From Spongilla lacustris (Eukaryota > Porifera > Demospongiae > Spongillida > Spongillidae), in assembly GCA_949361645.1 (NCBI GenBank), contig OX442432.1:811733-875732 (forward strand): DNA of 64,000 nucleotides, written 5' to 3'. Of the stretch, positions 11,675-23,530 are shown one piece after another. The position numbers and the translations under genes are program-made. The notes beneath the pieces are model-generated. The model had not been told where the DNA came from, searched no databases, and worked only from the letters and a program-made list of their open reading frames with translations. How positions within the stretch are numbered: position 1 is the stretch's first letter; every line of letters starts with the position of its first letter.

Positions 11675-11847
11675 GTAGACACCAATTGGGTACGGAAATT
11701 ATACATACATAAACTCATAAATATTACAAACCTACATTTAGTAATTAAGTTGAGGCAGGTAGATTATAATGTAGGTCTGTAATATTTATGAATGTATAAT
11801 TTCCGTAATCCCTTGTTTTGTTACTTTTTACCCAATTGGGTGTTTAC
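11675..11847. mobile_element. MITE, family A copy 1
   Basis: Terminal inverted repeats of about 45-55 bp start gtagacaccaattgggta and end taatttccgtaatcccttgt...ttactttttacccaattggg. The inner arms (ataaatattacaaacctaca against tgtaggtctgtaatatttat) also pair. The same ends recur near 36.75, 42.95 and 63.75 kb. Confidence 0.75.
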
Positions 11848-11936
11848 AAATTCAAACGCTCTCCTCATAAGGTGTTGTAATTTACAACTTGACATACATA
11901 TAAAAATAATAATTATTATTATTATCATCATAATAA

Positions 11937-14131
11937 TTGAGTGCACCACCTGCAGACTCAGTCATTCCTGACCTTCCACCCACCAAACAATCATTCTCCA
12001 TCAGTGAAAAAGAAATTGCTCTCTCCATCCGATCCTTTCCTAACAGTTCAGCAGGTGGGCCTGATGGTTTAAGACCGCAACATCTCAAAGATCTCATTGG
12101 GCCTTTAAATGGAAATGGTTCCAGTTCCCTTCTGGCTTCCCTTTCTGCTTTTGTCAATCATGTTCTGGAGGGTAAAACACCTGTCTCTGTTCGTCCATTC
12201 TTTTTTGGTGCTTCACTGGTTGCACTTAAAAAGAAAGATGGGGGTATTCGCCCTATTGCTGTTGGATGTACCCTTCGTCGTCTTGTTGCCAAATGTGCAG
12301 GAAGTAAAGTGATGAAGGAGATAGGGGAATTACTTTTTCCAAAGCAGTTGGGGTATGGAATAAAGAGGGGAATTGAAATTGCCATACATTCTGCGCGAGT
12401 TTATCTATCCAACCTGCCCCATGATCATTTGATTCTTAAACTTGATTTTAAGAATGCATTTAATACTCTCCGCAGGGATAAGATGCTCCTGGCAGTTAAA
12501 GATCTTGCCCCTAGTTTGCTTCCTTTTGTCCATTCTGTGTACTGTTCACCATCTTCCTTGTTTTGGGGGACAGAAGTTATTCAGTCATCAGAAGGGGTGC
12601 AGCAGGGTGACCCTCTCGGACCTCTGCTTTTTTGTCTCACAATCCACAACATGTGCTCTCAATTAAAATCTGAGTTGCGCATGTTCTACTTGGATGATGG
12701 TACCCTTGGTGGAACCTTAACTGATGTGCTTCAAGACCTCCAGTTAATCACCAAGGAAGCACATTCATTGGGTCTACAACTTAATTATGGAAAATCAGAG
12801 ATCATCAGCAACAGCACCACCATAATACAAGCACACTTCTGGGTACTCCCCTTGGTGATATTGCTTCAATATCTGCTGCTATCTGTGCAAAAATAGTTTT
12901 TTTGAAAAAAATGGGTGAAAGGTTGTGCAATTTAGATGCACATGATGCTCTGCTATTGCTGCATCACTCATTTGCAATACCCAAGCTTCTAAACATTTTG
13001 CGCACCTCTCCCTGTTTCCTTTCAGAGAAACTTGCTGATTTCGATGACCTTTTGCGATCCATCCTAAGCAGCACTTTAAATATCTCTCTTGGAATTAATG
13101 ATCCAGCCTGGACACAAGCTCAGCTTCCTATAAAGCTTGGCGGCCTTGGTATTCGGAGTGCATGTCAGCTTGCACCTTCAGCCTTCCTGGCTTCAGCTGC
13201 GGGCACCTCTGATACATTGAAGAGCATGCTACCTGCATCTCTACACAATGCCTCCATCCCTGATGTTGAGTCTGCACTTTCCCACTGGTCCCAAGGAAAC
13301 AACACAGCCCCACCTGTACCTCCTGCTTCTTGTTTTCAAAAAGCTTGGGATCTACCAACAATGCAGTTGGTAGCTCAAGGTCTGCTGGCCAATGCTGATA
13401 GTTCATCTTCCCGTGCTCGTCTTCTTGCTGCATCCACACCCGAGTCAGGAAAATGGCTAAATGCATTCCCTATATCTTCCATAGGCCTGAGAATGGATAA
13501 CTCCACCATTCGAATTGCAGTTGGACTCAGACTTGGTGTTCCCTTGTGCCATTCACACACTTGTCGCCATTGTGGTTCTCACGTGAATGACCTTGCTACT
13601 CATGGCCTTAGCTGTAGATGGAGTGAAGGTCGCCACTCCAGGCATTCTAGCTTAAACGACATCATCCACAGAGCACTGTCAGCTGCAAAAATACCTGTTC
13701 GTTTGGAGCCTTCTGGAGTAGCTAGATCTGATGGTAAAAGGCCAGATGGAATTTCAATGGTTCCCTGGAAAGAGGGGAAACTCCTTGTGTGGGATGCTAC
13801 ATGCAGAGACACCTTGGCACCATCATATCTCTCCACTGCTGAAAGAGGCCCAGGATTGGTAGCAGCAGAGGCTGAATCTCAAAAGAGGAAGAAGTATTCC
13901 TCTCTTGGAGCTAAATACTTCTTTGTTCCCATAGCATGTGAGTCTCTTGGTGTGTTTGGTGCTGAAACATTGTCCTTTCTTAAGGACCTTGGCCATCGTC
14001 TGCACAAAACCACTGGAGACTCACAATCCTACCAGTTCTTACTCCAGCGCCTTTCTGTGGCAATCCAGAGAGGAAATTCCACCTCCGTCTTGGGAACATT
14101 AAGTTCCTTTGATGGTTTAGATGACTTTTAG
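11937..14131 (+). pseudogene. Reverse transcriptase with Cys/His and PD-D-type nuclease region (retroelement, one frameshift)
   Basis: The first frame (11937 to about 12835) holds RT motifs: KDGGIRPIAVG, LDFKNAFNTLRRDKML, the primer-grip-like GVQQGDPLGPLLF and the catalytic YLDDGTLGG. A single frameshift near 12835 moves the coding text to the next frame (LGTPLGDIASISAAICAK), which continues to 14131. The C-terminal part has CRHCGSHVNDLATHGLSC (C-x2-C-x9-H-x4-C). KRPDGI and LLVWDAT follow, an arrangement like the restriction-like endonuclease of R2/NeSL-type non-LTR elements. The 5' end is abrupt, next to an AT microsatellite, with no ATG, so the copy is 5'-truncated. This is the best-preserved copy in the window. 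Clade assignment is tentative. Confidence 0.85.
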
Positions 14132-14459
14132 TTCTGTGTGTGAGTGATCGAGTGTGTTAGTGTGCCAGTACATTGTATATGTTAGGTTGTGTTGTTGTTA
14201 GCCATATATGTTAGTTTATAATGTATGTTAGTTTTTATTAAAAATATACATTACAAGTAAAAATTTTTAAAAAAAATTGAAAAAAAAATTGAGTGCATTG
14301 TGTACGTGTAAGCCTTCTGTAACATGTAATGTGAACAATAAATAAATAAATTTAAATAACAATTTTTTTATAATTATGCACTATGATAGTATTAGTGATT
14401 ATCCATGTTTTGTGAATATCTCAAAAATAAATAAATAAATATTTATATCTCGTCTTGCC

Positions 14460-14586
14460 ATTACCATGCAGTGCATCAAGTCCAAAGCCAGTGCTGCCCT
14501 TTATGGCAGACTCAGTCTCACCTTGGTGAGGTCCTCTGCAAGAGCTCTGCTGTCAACAGCTGGAGCTTCATTGAACATCACCTTTT
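14460..14586 (+). pseudogene. Retroelement 3' fragment
   Basis: A short stretch reading CIKSKASAALYGRLSLTLV... (tatggcagactcagtctcac...ctctgctgtcaacagctgga). It matches the extreme C-terminus of the fragment at 31265-31517. Confidence 0.75.
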
Positions 14587-14769
14587 AATTTTTTTAATTG
14601 TTTTTGATTGATATAATTATGTATGTCTAAAATAATACATAATACACAACTAGACTAAGGACAAAGTTACAGAAAAGACAGAACAATAATGCAGAATTGT
14701 AAATAATGCACGCTAATGTTAACATGGTATCAAATAAAAAAAACTACTATAAGTCCAAAATGATTTTTA

Positions 14770-14935
14770 CCAAAGGCAGATGATGGCAGGTACGACCTCA
14801 TTAGAATAGCTCCAGCATTGGCCCGTACCAGAATCATGTTAAGACGACCATATAAGGTGGCCAGAGCTCTTGACCTTGTGGCACAGCCAGGCGTGGTGCC
14901 ACAGGAGAAAAGACCTGATTGGCTTCAGATCCCCC
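14770..14935 (-). pseudogene. Retroelement 3' fragment, opposite strand
   Basis: The minus strand reads SRALATLYGRLNMILVRANA, the same C-terminal segment found in the other fragments. It lies inverted with respect to the neighbouring copies. Confidence 0.65.
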
Positions 14936-15169
14936 CAATAATTTTTATTTATTTATTATTGAAAAATAATACAGGGGTCAAAAATGCATCAGAATACATA
15001 ATACTCGGAGTGGCAAATAACGAAACTTAAAACAGAACCATTTAACACTCCTCTCAAACTAAGGCCATTGGAAGGGGCCCTAAAGACCACACTGAAGGGG
15101 CCCTAAAGACCACACTGAGAACATTTGAAAATAGACATGTGTAATGCATACAATCTTGTGTCTCGTCAG

Positions 15170-16830
15170 GCCCTCTTGGATGAGTGCAGCATTCAATTCC
15201 CAGAGTAGCTCCCATGGGCATCATGGTGCTATGGCAAACACCCAGTATTGCAGCATGTATTGGGTACTATAAGCTCAGAGGTGGGTGTCCAGCAAGGAGA
15301 CCCTTTAAGTCCCATGTTCTTCTGCATAGTACTGCACAATATTGTGCCTGCTATTGAAAATTGCTTCAGTTTGCTGTTTCATGCAATGGTACCAAGATGA
15401 TGGTGTGGTTGCTGGTCCTAAGCATGCAGTTTCACATGCACTCTCCATCATGCAAGAGCATGGCCCTCCATTGGGTCTGTTTATTAATACAGCAAAATGT
15501 AAACTCTTCAGTCTTAGCGATCTCAGCATGTTCCCACCAGAGATGATGAGATCTAGTGTATCACATTTGGAGATCCTGGGAGCTCCTATTGGGGATGCCA
15601 TTTTCTGTGCTAAAATTGTATCCCAGAAGTGTGCAATAGCCTCCAAGTTACTCTCCCAGCTGGAAGAGGTTGGTTCTGTGGACCCCCAAGTTGCTCTGCT
15701 TCTGTTACGACAGTGCGGTGGTTTTTGTAAGCTTGTGCACCTGGCAAGATCTACACCCCCTTCTCTCATTGCTGAAGGACTGGAGTACTTCGATAATGAT
15801 GTTGGCCACTGCTTTGCTCTATCTACAGCTGTAGACACCACAAACAGTGCTTGGAAACAGGCACAACTCAGCCTTAGCAGAGGTGGTTTAGGGCTTCATT
15901 GGATATAGCATCTCTAAGCATGGCTGGCAGGTGCTCTGAGACCAATCAGCACTTGTTGAATGCCATCAATAAGTTTAATGAACATGTCTCTAATGATGAG
16001 GCAGTTACATTGGAAGCTATCAGGGTGACACCATGCCGCCAAAAGGTGCTTTCTAACAAACTGGAAGACAGCCTGTTTGCACAGCTTTTTTCTAAATCAT
16101 CATTGCCTGACAGAGCTCGCCTTTTATCAGTTTCATCTCCCCATGCTGCAGCATGGCTTTCCACAGCTCCTTCTCCTGGTCTCAATCTGCAGCTGGAGCC
16201 TTCAGAGTTCCAGGCAGCCATACAATGGTGGCTCAGTGTTGGTATCTCAGGCTCTCAGGGTGCCACATGTCCTCACTGTCCAGCTCATTCTTTGGACCCT
16301 TTGGGCCATCATGCTTTAACATGCAAGCATGGGGGCGATGGGGTCATTCGTCACAACAGGCTCCGGGATGTATTTGCAGAGTCATGTAGGAGAGCCTGCA
16401 TAAGTGCTCAGGTGGAGGTTGGGTATGGCTTTACATCTGAGGAGCGCCACATGCGACCAGCTGATGTCCTGGCAGCAAACTGGATGATGGGAAAGCCTGC
16501 TGCATTTGACTTTACTGTCACATCACCGCTAACTTCAAGTATTTTACCAGAAGCGAGTGTGACAGCAGGGTCTGCAGCCTTTGCAGCAGAGGAGAGGAAG
16601 CATATAGCCAACGATTCCAAATGTGCAGAACTGGGTTGGGTATGCATCCCAATAGCTGTGGAGATCTATATGGGTGTTGGGACACTGAAGCAAAGTGGGC
16701 AATATTGCAGCTAGCCTCTCGCTTGGCCACACGTCACCATCACAGCCCTGTATCAAAGATTGAGCATGACCCTTGTCAGGGCAAATGTGAGGGCTCTTCT
16801 TTCAAGGACCATCTCAGATGCTGGCTACTA
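15170..16830 (+). pseudogene. Retroelement fragment with several frameshifts
   Basis: Starts inside the RT domain (GVQQGDPLSPMFFCIVLHNI near 15280) and shifts frame near 15375 to YQDDGVVAGPKHAVSHAL, the catalytic region with Y-Q-D-D. It shifts again near 15899. The C-terminal region is well kept: CPHCPAHSLDPLGHHALTCK (zinc-binding), RPADVLAANWMMGK and AAFDFTVTSPL (PD-D nuclease-like), then a degraded end to about 16830. It belongs to a different subfamily from the 12-14 kb copy: the DPLGHHALTC and RPAD text is closer to the fragment at 5.2 kb. Confidence 0.85.
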
Positions 16831-17218
16831 ATATATATAATTTAGTCTAGGTGGTAGTTAATTTAATGTTATGTGCTTGTTTTGTATTGTGAATACGTTA
16901 CTGTTAAATAATAATCCTGGCCAGGGGGTCTAAGGCCAAAATAGATGTTATGTGTGCATATTGAACTCTTTAGTGTAAGTTTTGTGTATATATAATCATG
17001 GTTATGTAAGTTTATTATTTTATTTTGTATTATCATAGCAATTCCAGATTGGCGTAAAAAATAAATAAAAAATTGATTTTTATTCAACTCTTATGCAATG
17101 CTATATACTCACATAAGTGTACCCCGGCCACTTCTTGTGGAGATTCGTAAATTCACGGACGGTGGATACATGTACATCATGTACACACGCGTTGGTTATG
17201 ATTAATTGCCACCTGTCT

Positions 17219-18804
17219 TCACAGCGGCTCACACGCCAGACAGTTAGTGTCCAAACTTGAGCACACGTCCGTCCACTTATAATCTTCCACAAACACGGGT
17301 TTCCTGACATGAGGAAGATCGGCATCCACGCTCAAAGCAACGTCAGCGTACTTCGCCACTGCGACTCCAGAACTTGAATGATAAACACATCGCAGGTGGA
17401 GCAGTGGACATCTAGAAGTATTAATAATTAAACAAAGCTACCTTGATAGGCCGATTTTGTATACTCTGGTAATCTGCTCCCTGTTTCGAACTGACGTTTG
17501 CAAGGATGGATGTACGGACTGGCACGAATCAGCATCAGAATACTGCCACATGTCCCCTAGCTTCTGCCAAGGAAAGATTATTCATGGTTTAGCTAAACAA
17601 GCTTATACCTTATTCCAACAGAAGTCGCTCTCCTGGTCTGACGCGAGTACGTTTCCTAATGAAAAAAGGACGAGGGTTTTTCCAAAGTAGGCGTGGTCTT
17701 GAACAAGTTGCGGATGGTAGCCAATGATAAGGGTAACACCGTATTCTGCAAGTTGCCGTGCAACAATCAGCTCGGACTCGTCCGGAAAGTAGCTGTGTTC
17801 CTGGCCCCAGTACACCAGAACAACAATGGCGGCCACACTGTGCTACAGTACGAGAATAGCATGGCATGCTTCAGTTATTTAATTGATCCCGGCCCCTCAA
17901 ACGCAATCCCCATGTCAAAACATACCAACTTGAGTTTCTCGATGGCGCTAGCTGCCAACTTCGCATCGTACCGCGTGGGTACAAGCGCGCGCTCGCGTGT
18001 TTCTGTGCAATGTTGACGGATTCCACAGAAAGCGAGAAATCCAACTTTCTTTCCGTTTAGGGTCACGATTCGTTCGTTGACTGAGTTCACACCCTGACCC
18101 AAGCCCACCCAGTGAACTTGTGCAGCCTCCATTAGCTTCACGACTCTGTGCAGTTCCGCGTCATCGTACAATTTTGCCGGTAGGTTGCCCAGCGAGAGAA
18201 GCCCAAACCCGAGCCTCTTGAGGCCACTAGAGCAAATTTCTGGCACCCTTAAAGCCTCTACTCTTCTATATATACTTACCTCAATGCGACAGGCAATCCT
18301 TTGTCCGCTAGGAAGAGCTGGCTTCCAAGGTCACTTACAATCATGTCCGTGCCACCAGTGACAGAAGTGATACCGTTCAGCATGGCGACTGCCTCGGCAT
18401 AGGTGGCGCCGCCTTTCCGCGCATCAAGGTTGAGGTGCAGGTCGCCCACAGCGGCGAGTACCGCGAAAGGTTCGCTGCTGCCTCCGCTGGAGTGACATGC
18501 GGGAGTCAAGGTGCTTGCAGAGTCGAGCAGTTTGCTTTTTAACCATTCCCCGGCGGTGAGGTCGCCTGGCGGGAAAATGGAGCGGAACGTTAGGCACGCA
18601 CGCAAGTAGCGAAATTCTCTTTGGCGGGAACGAACCCGTTGTCGGCACCGCCCCTTGTTTACCCTCCACCCCTTTGTCACTGGATGCTCGCCGTTCGACT
18701 CCATCCAAGTCGGGATCGCATATAAGCAAATAGTTAGTCAGACACCACAATATGATGGTGCTAGCTGTGAGCAAAGCAGTAAGATTGCGATACCTCGGTT
18801 CCAT
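17219..18804 (-). CDS. CapA-like (PGA_cap) metallophosphatase-fold protein, membrane-anchored
   Basis: Six exons (18663-18804, 18280-18565, 17926-18247, 17609-17842, 17442-17563, 17219-17411) join in consistent phase to give 432 aa. Residues about 7-30 form a signal anchor (LTALLTASTIILWCLTNYLL). The middle resembles the CapA/PGA_cap family of bacterial poly-gamma-glutamate capsule proteins, a calcineurin-like phosphoesterase fold: AAVGDLHLN, GFGLLSLGN, GKKVGFLAFCG, VVLVYWGQEHSYFP, TLIIGYHPQLVQ, VLFSLGNVL. Several positions that are usually metal ligands look changed: NNH to GNLPA, HWG to YWG, GHHPH to GYHPQ. This may be a non-catalytic derivative. Exons 5-6 encode a Cys-containing tail I do not recognise. 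A start 45 bp upstream (18849) is also possible. The substrate in an animal is unknown. Confidence 0.8.
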
Positions 18805-18898
18805 TTGTCGTACGCGCATGCGCACTACACGCGATAAGCACAAAGACACGTCTTAAATTTAAGCAAACACAAAAACCACACCTGAGTGTTCAACGTAT

Positions 18899-19221
18899 TC
18901 AGTAGTAGTTACGCCCCTCTCTACAGCCAACGACCACTGTGCCAATACATATTCCGAGGAAAATTAAAAAGAAGAAACTGAGTATGCTGAGCGAGTCTTC
19001 CAAACCGGTTTGTGGGATCGAATTCGGCCGCAGCGAGTGCTGTAAATGAAGGAGGAGAAAAATAATTAGGATTTGCTTCTTCTAATTTGTCAATGGCAAA
19101 TACGCGTGCATCAGTGCACACTCACCAGTGTAGCAATCGTGACGATGCCGCACAGACTGAGAATGGAGATGAAAGCGAAGGCGCAGGACAGAGGCAGGAA
19201 CACCTTCCACCCAGACCTCAT
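18899..19221 (-). CDS. Small two-transmembrane protein, paralogue 2
   Basis: Exon 1 is 19126-19221 (ATG, gtgagt donor). Exon 2 is 18899-19039 after the acceptor ttcatttacag. They join in phase 0 to give 78 aa. Exon 1 has VFLPLSCAFAFISILSLCGI. Exon 2 has SLSILSFFFLIFLGICIGTV followed by CREGRNYY. Layout and both hydrophobic cores match the gene at 10609-11178, but the loop between them is about 40 residues shorter. It ends about 95 bp upstream of the CapA-like gene on the same strand. Function unknown. Confidence 0.65.
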
Positions 19222-20190
19222 CTTAGCAGTGGCAGTGACGAGAGTTTGGACAGCGCACACAGCAGTTCAGTGCATGATAGAGCATCCGCCAGGATAAAAC
19301 TATATAACTGATTAGTAGTTTGGCAATTAACCAATTAATCAACAGCATGACTTCCGAGTCCCACATGAGTCTATTAGCTCCACGGTTTCTCGCAGTTATT
19401 TACAAAACACAGGATATACATGTATGGTTTCTTGTCAAGTTTATCCTATTGTCTTCTACAAAGTGGTAAAAATCTGACTGCATATATTTAAACTGATGGA
19501 ACTTGACTTAGTAAAAGGTATGTCAGTACATGTAAGTGAATTTTAATTACACGATGTAGGCTGCGCTAGCGCTCTGTCGGAAGAAGGGTGCTCGTTCCCT
19601 TTCTGCCGGCCTTACGGGCCACACCCTCAGGGACTTTGCTGTTGCAGATCAGAGTGCTTTAACCCTTTCTATCCCCCGTCGCAGCAGTTGTCCTGTATGC
19701 ATGTATACATGATTATAGGCAGTGTATAAAATACGACATGCCATGGAACCTTCTTCCATCAGCTCCTCGTCCTTTTCATCTTCATGCAACCCTGCATGCT
19801 TTCACTCTCGCGGCTTTCCAGTTGTTCAATTTCTTCTATGCCAAGACCGGTATACATGATTATATCAGTCAATCCAACAGGCATGCAAAATTGCTTTTAT
19901 GGCACTGTAGATTTTGCCCTCTTCTAGCTCTGCCTCTAGCTCTGTCTGGCCCTGCTTTCCGCGGCTGTGCTCAAGTATATAGCCGCATTAATAATTTGAA
20001 TGTGAAGTCAATCTAGCTTTATGAACGTTCAAAAGGAACACTTCAAAACAATCAATAGCAATACATCTTTCCAAATTGCCAGGTACTGGAAAACTTCTGC
20101 TTCACAGTAGCCGCTACACCTGGCCAAACAATGAATTCAATTAATGCGCCATGTGCACAGCTGCATGCATGTGCATTATGCTCAAGCTAC
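19222..20190. other. Intergenic, no supported gene
   Basis: AT-rich sequence. A patch near 19560-19700 (gtgctcgttccctttctgcc...) is more GC-rich and may be a decayed coding fragment. I could not assign it. Confidence 0.5.
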
Positions 20191-21277
20191 TTGTGAAACA
20201 CCTTTGAAAATGAAGATGGATCATGTAGTGTATTCAGTCTTATAGAAATAAAAAAACGATAAGCCAAGATCTGCATGCTAATCGAGGTTTCAAGTGCAGT
20301 TTAACCGACTATTACAGACAAAAAAAATACTCCACTTGCATTGATTGATTATTTGGTCTACATGCACGACTGCCTTAAAAAATTAATGTAACTTGGTATA
20401 GGTCACGATCAGTCAATGAAAACGCTATAGTTTTAAATGTTCAGTATTGAAATAACCTCGGTCCCACAATCTTCACACTTCCATGTTTTGCCACGTCCAA
20501 ATGTTATAAGCTTTATACTGATTCCTTCATTATGTAGACTTCTACCCTTGACTAGCTTGCCTTGCCCTTCTGCTCCTAAGCAGTTTTTATCTGGTACTGC
20601 TCCACTGAAGAAGCTGTGTCATGAGTCCCTTCTTCAGCATTTCAGTACATCATATGGACATTTGTCACTTATGCCATTGCCATCAAGTTCTTCATCATCT
20701 ACCAGCCGTGTCCGCATCTGTATCCTCATTTCTATCGTGCATCATTTAAACTAATCTGTGGGTTTTATTTATTTGTAAATGCAGCAATCATTCACATCAT
20801 CCACTGCGTCTCAGTAAAAATTTAAGGTGCACTGCCAGCTTCTGCAGCTGCTGACCTATAGAATTCCTTCCTCCTCTCCCTCCTCCTCCCATCAGTACAA
20901 TCAATATACTGTTTTGCTTCCAATACATTAATTTTTCTTTTTCTGAAGAAAGGTTAATTGCATTTAATTATGTTTATAGTTAATTATGCAACAAGCAAGA
21001 ATAATTTTAAAATGCGTATAATTGAAAAACTGAAAATAGGCAAGTATGCAATTCTATGCATGTATAGTAAATGCGTAATACTATACGGGACACCGCTGAC
21101 TTTTTCTTTATTGGTCCCCGAATTAATTGACATGAAATAATATACACGTAGCAGACACATTTTCTGGTCTGCGAGAATTCGAGTCTATCTCTATATTCAT
21201 GCATATATACGGTCATACTAGACTATATATTTCTGAACGCGTCCTTCACTATAATCAGTCTCTATACGTATATATCC

Positions 21278-22932
21278 ATGTCTCTGCTGGATCTTCTACT
21301 CGCAAAGGCACTCGTAGAGAGCCTGGCGAGGGCCGCCAACCTGCCAGAAAACTTCAAGGTGTTGAGGCCTACCCCGGCCTCCTGGCGCGGATTGAAAGAG
21401 ATGTGCAAACAGGGTAACAACGTCATCGCAGTCGAGATCACGAAGAGCGAAAGCCCGGCCTGTCAAAGGACTCAGCAGGCCTTTGTCAAGTTGGCAAGGG
21501 AACACGACGAACTTACATTTATCCGTGCTGAAATTGATCAGTCCGCCTACACGTTCCCAGAGGTACACAATGATACATCTGTAGCGTTAATTGTTTTCAG
21601 TTGTATGCAGTATAGTATAACGCTATAAAGCAGCACGTACATTTATAAATAATGTAGATCGGCCGGCCGCGAGCTCTATAAGACCATATATGATTCACAT
21701 ACATGTATACCACTCGTGCATGCAATTATTTAAAAAATAGCCAATCCCGGATCAAACTGCATGGCTCTTATATCGCTATAATAATAATAATAATAATTAT
21801 TATTATTATATAGGCCAATAAAAATTGAATAGACAACCCAAGTGTGGGACGCGGAGTAAACATGCCATGCATGCACGTCTTATATATATAATTATAATTA
21901 TAGTATAGAATAATAATAATCAGTAACAAAGTTTATAGATGTCCAACGTATACTTTTTGTTCCTTTGGCTGCCGAGTCTTTTGGTGGTAGGGGAATACCA
22001 ATTTTCAAGGCTATGGCCAGTCAGGCCAGAATGGTGCATGGCCAACAGGTCAGATCATGCAGCCAGCCTCATCATGCAGTGTCTTGCTGGCTATATCAAA
22101 GGCTATAACCATTGCATCACAGAAGAACAATGCCTGTGCAATGATTGCATGCAAGGCAGCCTCTTAGTTATTGTGTTGCATGTATATATATAATATTATA
22201 TATATATATATATATAATATATATATATTCTTTGTGTTTCTGTGCTTTGCATGCTTGTGTAATACCAATATTATAATTATTATTATTATGGGAGGCTAAA
22301 AGTAGCCCTGGTGCGATGCAATGCCAGAGCTCTCCTAAGTATAGAGATCGAGCATGCAGTTTAGTTTAGTAACTATATAATTTATATGTGTAGTGTAGTA
22401 GTTTTAATGTACACATAAAAAATAAATAAATAAATAAACTTTGATAATAAGTTCAATCATTATATTATTGCATGCATGAATAGCACTTCTCAGTACTCTC
22501 GTGTATGTATAGTTCATGCATTCATGCATTCCAAGCACGTTAATTACTGCAAGCACTGCAATCATGAATCCATTCCCGTGACGAACATGCAACTCGGGAT
22601 TTGGGGGAGGTTGTGCCATTGAGGCAGATGCATGCTGTGCAGAATTAAAATTGCAGTGCTTTTCAGTTGTTATTGTTTTTTATTCTGCATGGAAAAGTCT
22701 TATCCGGCCTCTACAAAATGCATGATTCTGCGCGCCGTAAATTAAGACGACCTCCCATGGCCCAAAGCTTTAATACTCATAATATCAATCTATTTTAGTT
22801 CCCCATCCCCGCAAATGCTTTACATGCAGGCATTGATCTGCGTAAAGTATACTGTTGCATAATTAGCTAGCGATTTCATCGCACACACACTTGCAATGCA
22901 CGTATAAACACACACACACACAACACACACAC

Positions 22933-22975
<43 letters not shown>

Positions 22976-23530
22976 ACCACACCACAGCTCCGTGAAGATC
23001 TTGGTAACGTTCAGTTCACGCCCACTTTTGTATTCGCATTCTTCAATGATGACGGTACGGAGTATGCCAAATTCGAAGGGGAAGACGAGATCACCCGTGG
23101 TATACAAAGTGGACAAATCAATGGAGTCATAAAGGAGCTGATGGAGCGAAGAATGAAACTGAAAGTGGTTGAAGGGGTGGCGGAACTCGCAGCCAAGATG
23201 ATGGTCATGCGGATGGTCGGGGAAGCCGTGGCGAGCGATTCGTCGAGGATAAATGAAACGGCCAAAACTGTCTGCGAGCTGTGCAAGGACTCGTTCCCCA
23301 ACCCTGTAACCTATCACATGAAGACGGCCCATCCGGGATGCGGAAGGGATGCGGGAGGATACGGATATGACAAAACTGGCGTATATCGTGGTGGTTGGCG
23401 TGGAGACTGTGGAGATGGCGGGAGTGGAATATGCACGTGGTATCTCATGTGCAAGGAATGTCGTACGAGGCATCTGGCTAGACGTGCTGGAGGCAATAAG
23501 AGTGATGATTCAGAGTGTGTGGTATCCTGA
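21278..23530 (+). CDS. Thioredoxin-like/PHR-type Cys-His protein, copy 1
   Basis: Exon 1 (21278-21562) joins in phase 0 to exon 2 (22988-23530) to give 275 aa. Residues about 30-135 look like a thioredoxin fold: NNVIAVEITKSESPACQRTQ, ELTFIRAEIDQ, the cis-Pro segment FTPTFVFAFFNDDG and EYAKFEGED. The CxxC redox site is replaced by S-P-A-C, so only one cysteine remains. After a helical linker comes CELCKDSFPNPVTYHMKTAH, then PGCG, GDCGDGGSGICTWYLMCKEC and RTRHLA. From memory this matches a Cys/His domain of the giant PHR ubiquitin ligases (MYCBP2/Highwire/RPM-1). No signal peptide is visible, so it is probably intracellular. The pairing of the two modules is one I do not know. The intron ends in a (CA)n tract right at the 3' splice site. 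Confidence 0.8.
22908..22987 (+). promoter_or_regulatory. CA-repeat 3' splice site (copy 1)
   Basis: The 3' end of the intron is almost purely (CA)n followed by ccaccacaccacag, with hardly any pyrimidine tract. The same arrangement occurs at 27462-27538 and 32638-32780. CA repeats near splice sites are known binding sites for hnRNP L-type factors in other animals, so an effect on splicing is plausible but inferred. Confidence 0.6.

Noticed and set aside
21939..22619. ORFs in the introns of the tandem Trx-type genes (repeated at 26504-27172)
   Set aside because: They lie between confirmed exons. Their conservation between units 1 and 2 only reflects the recent duplication, and unit 3 lacks them.
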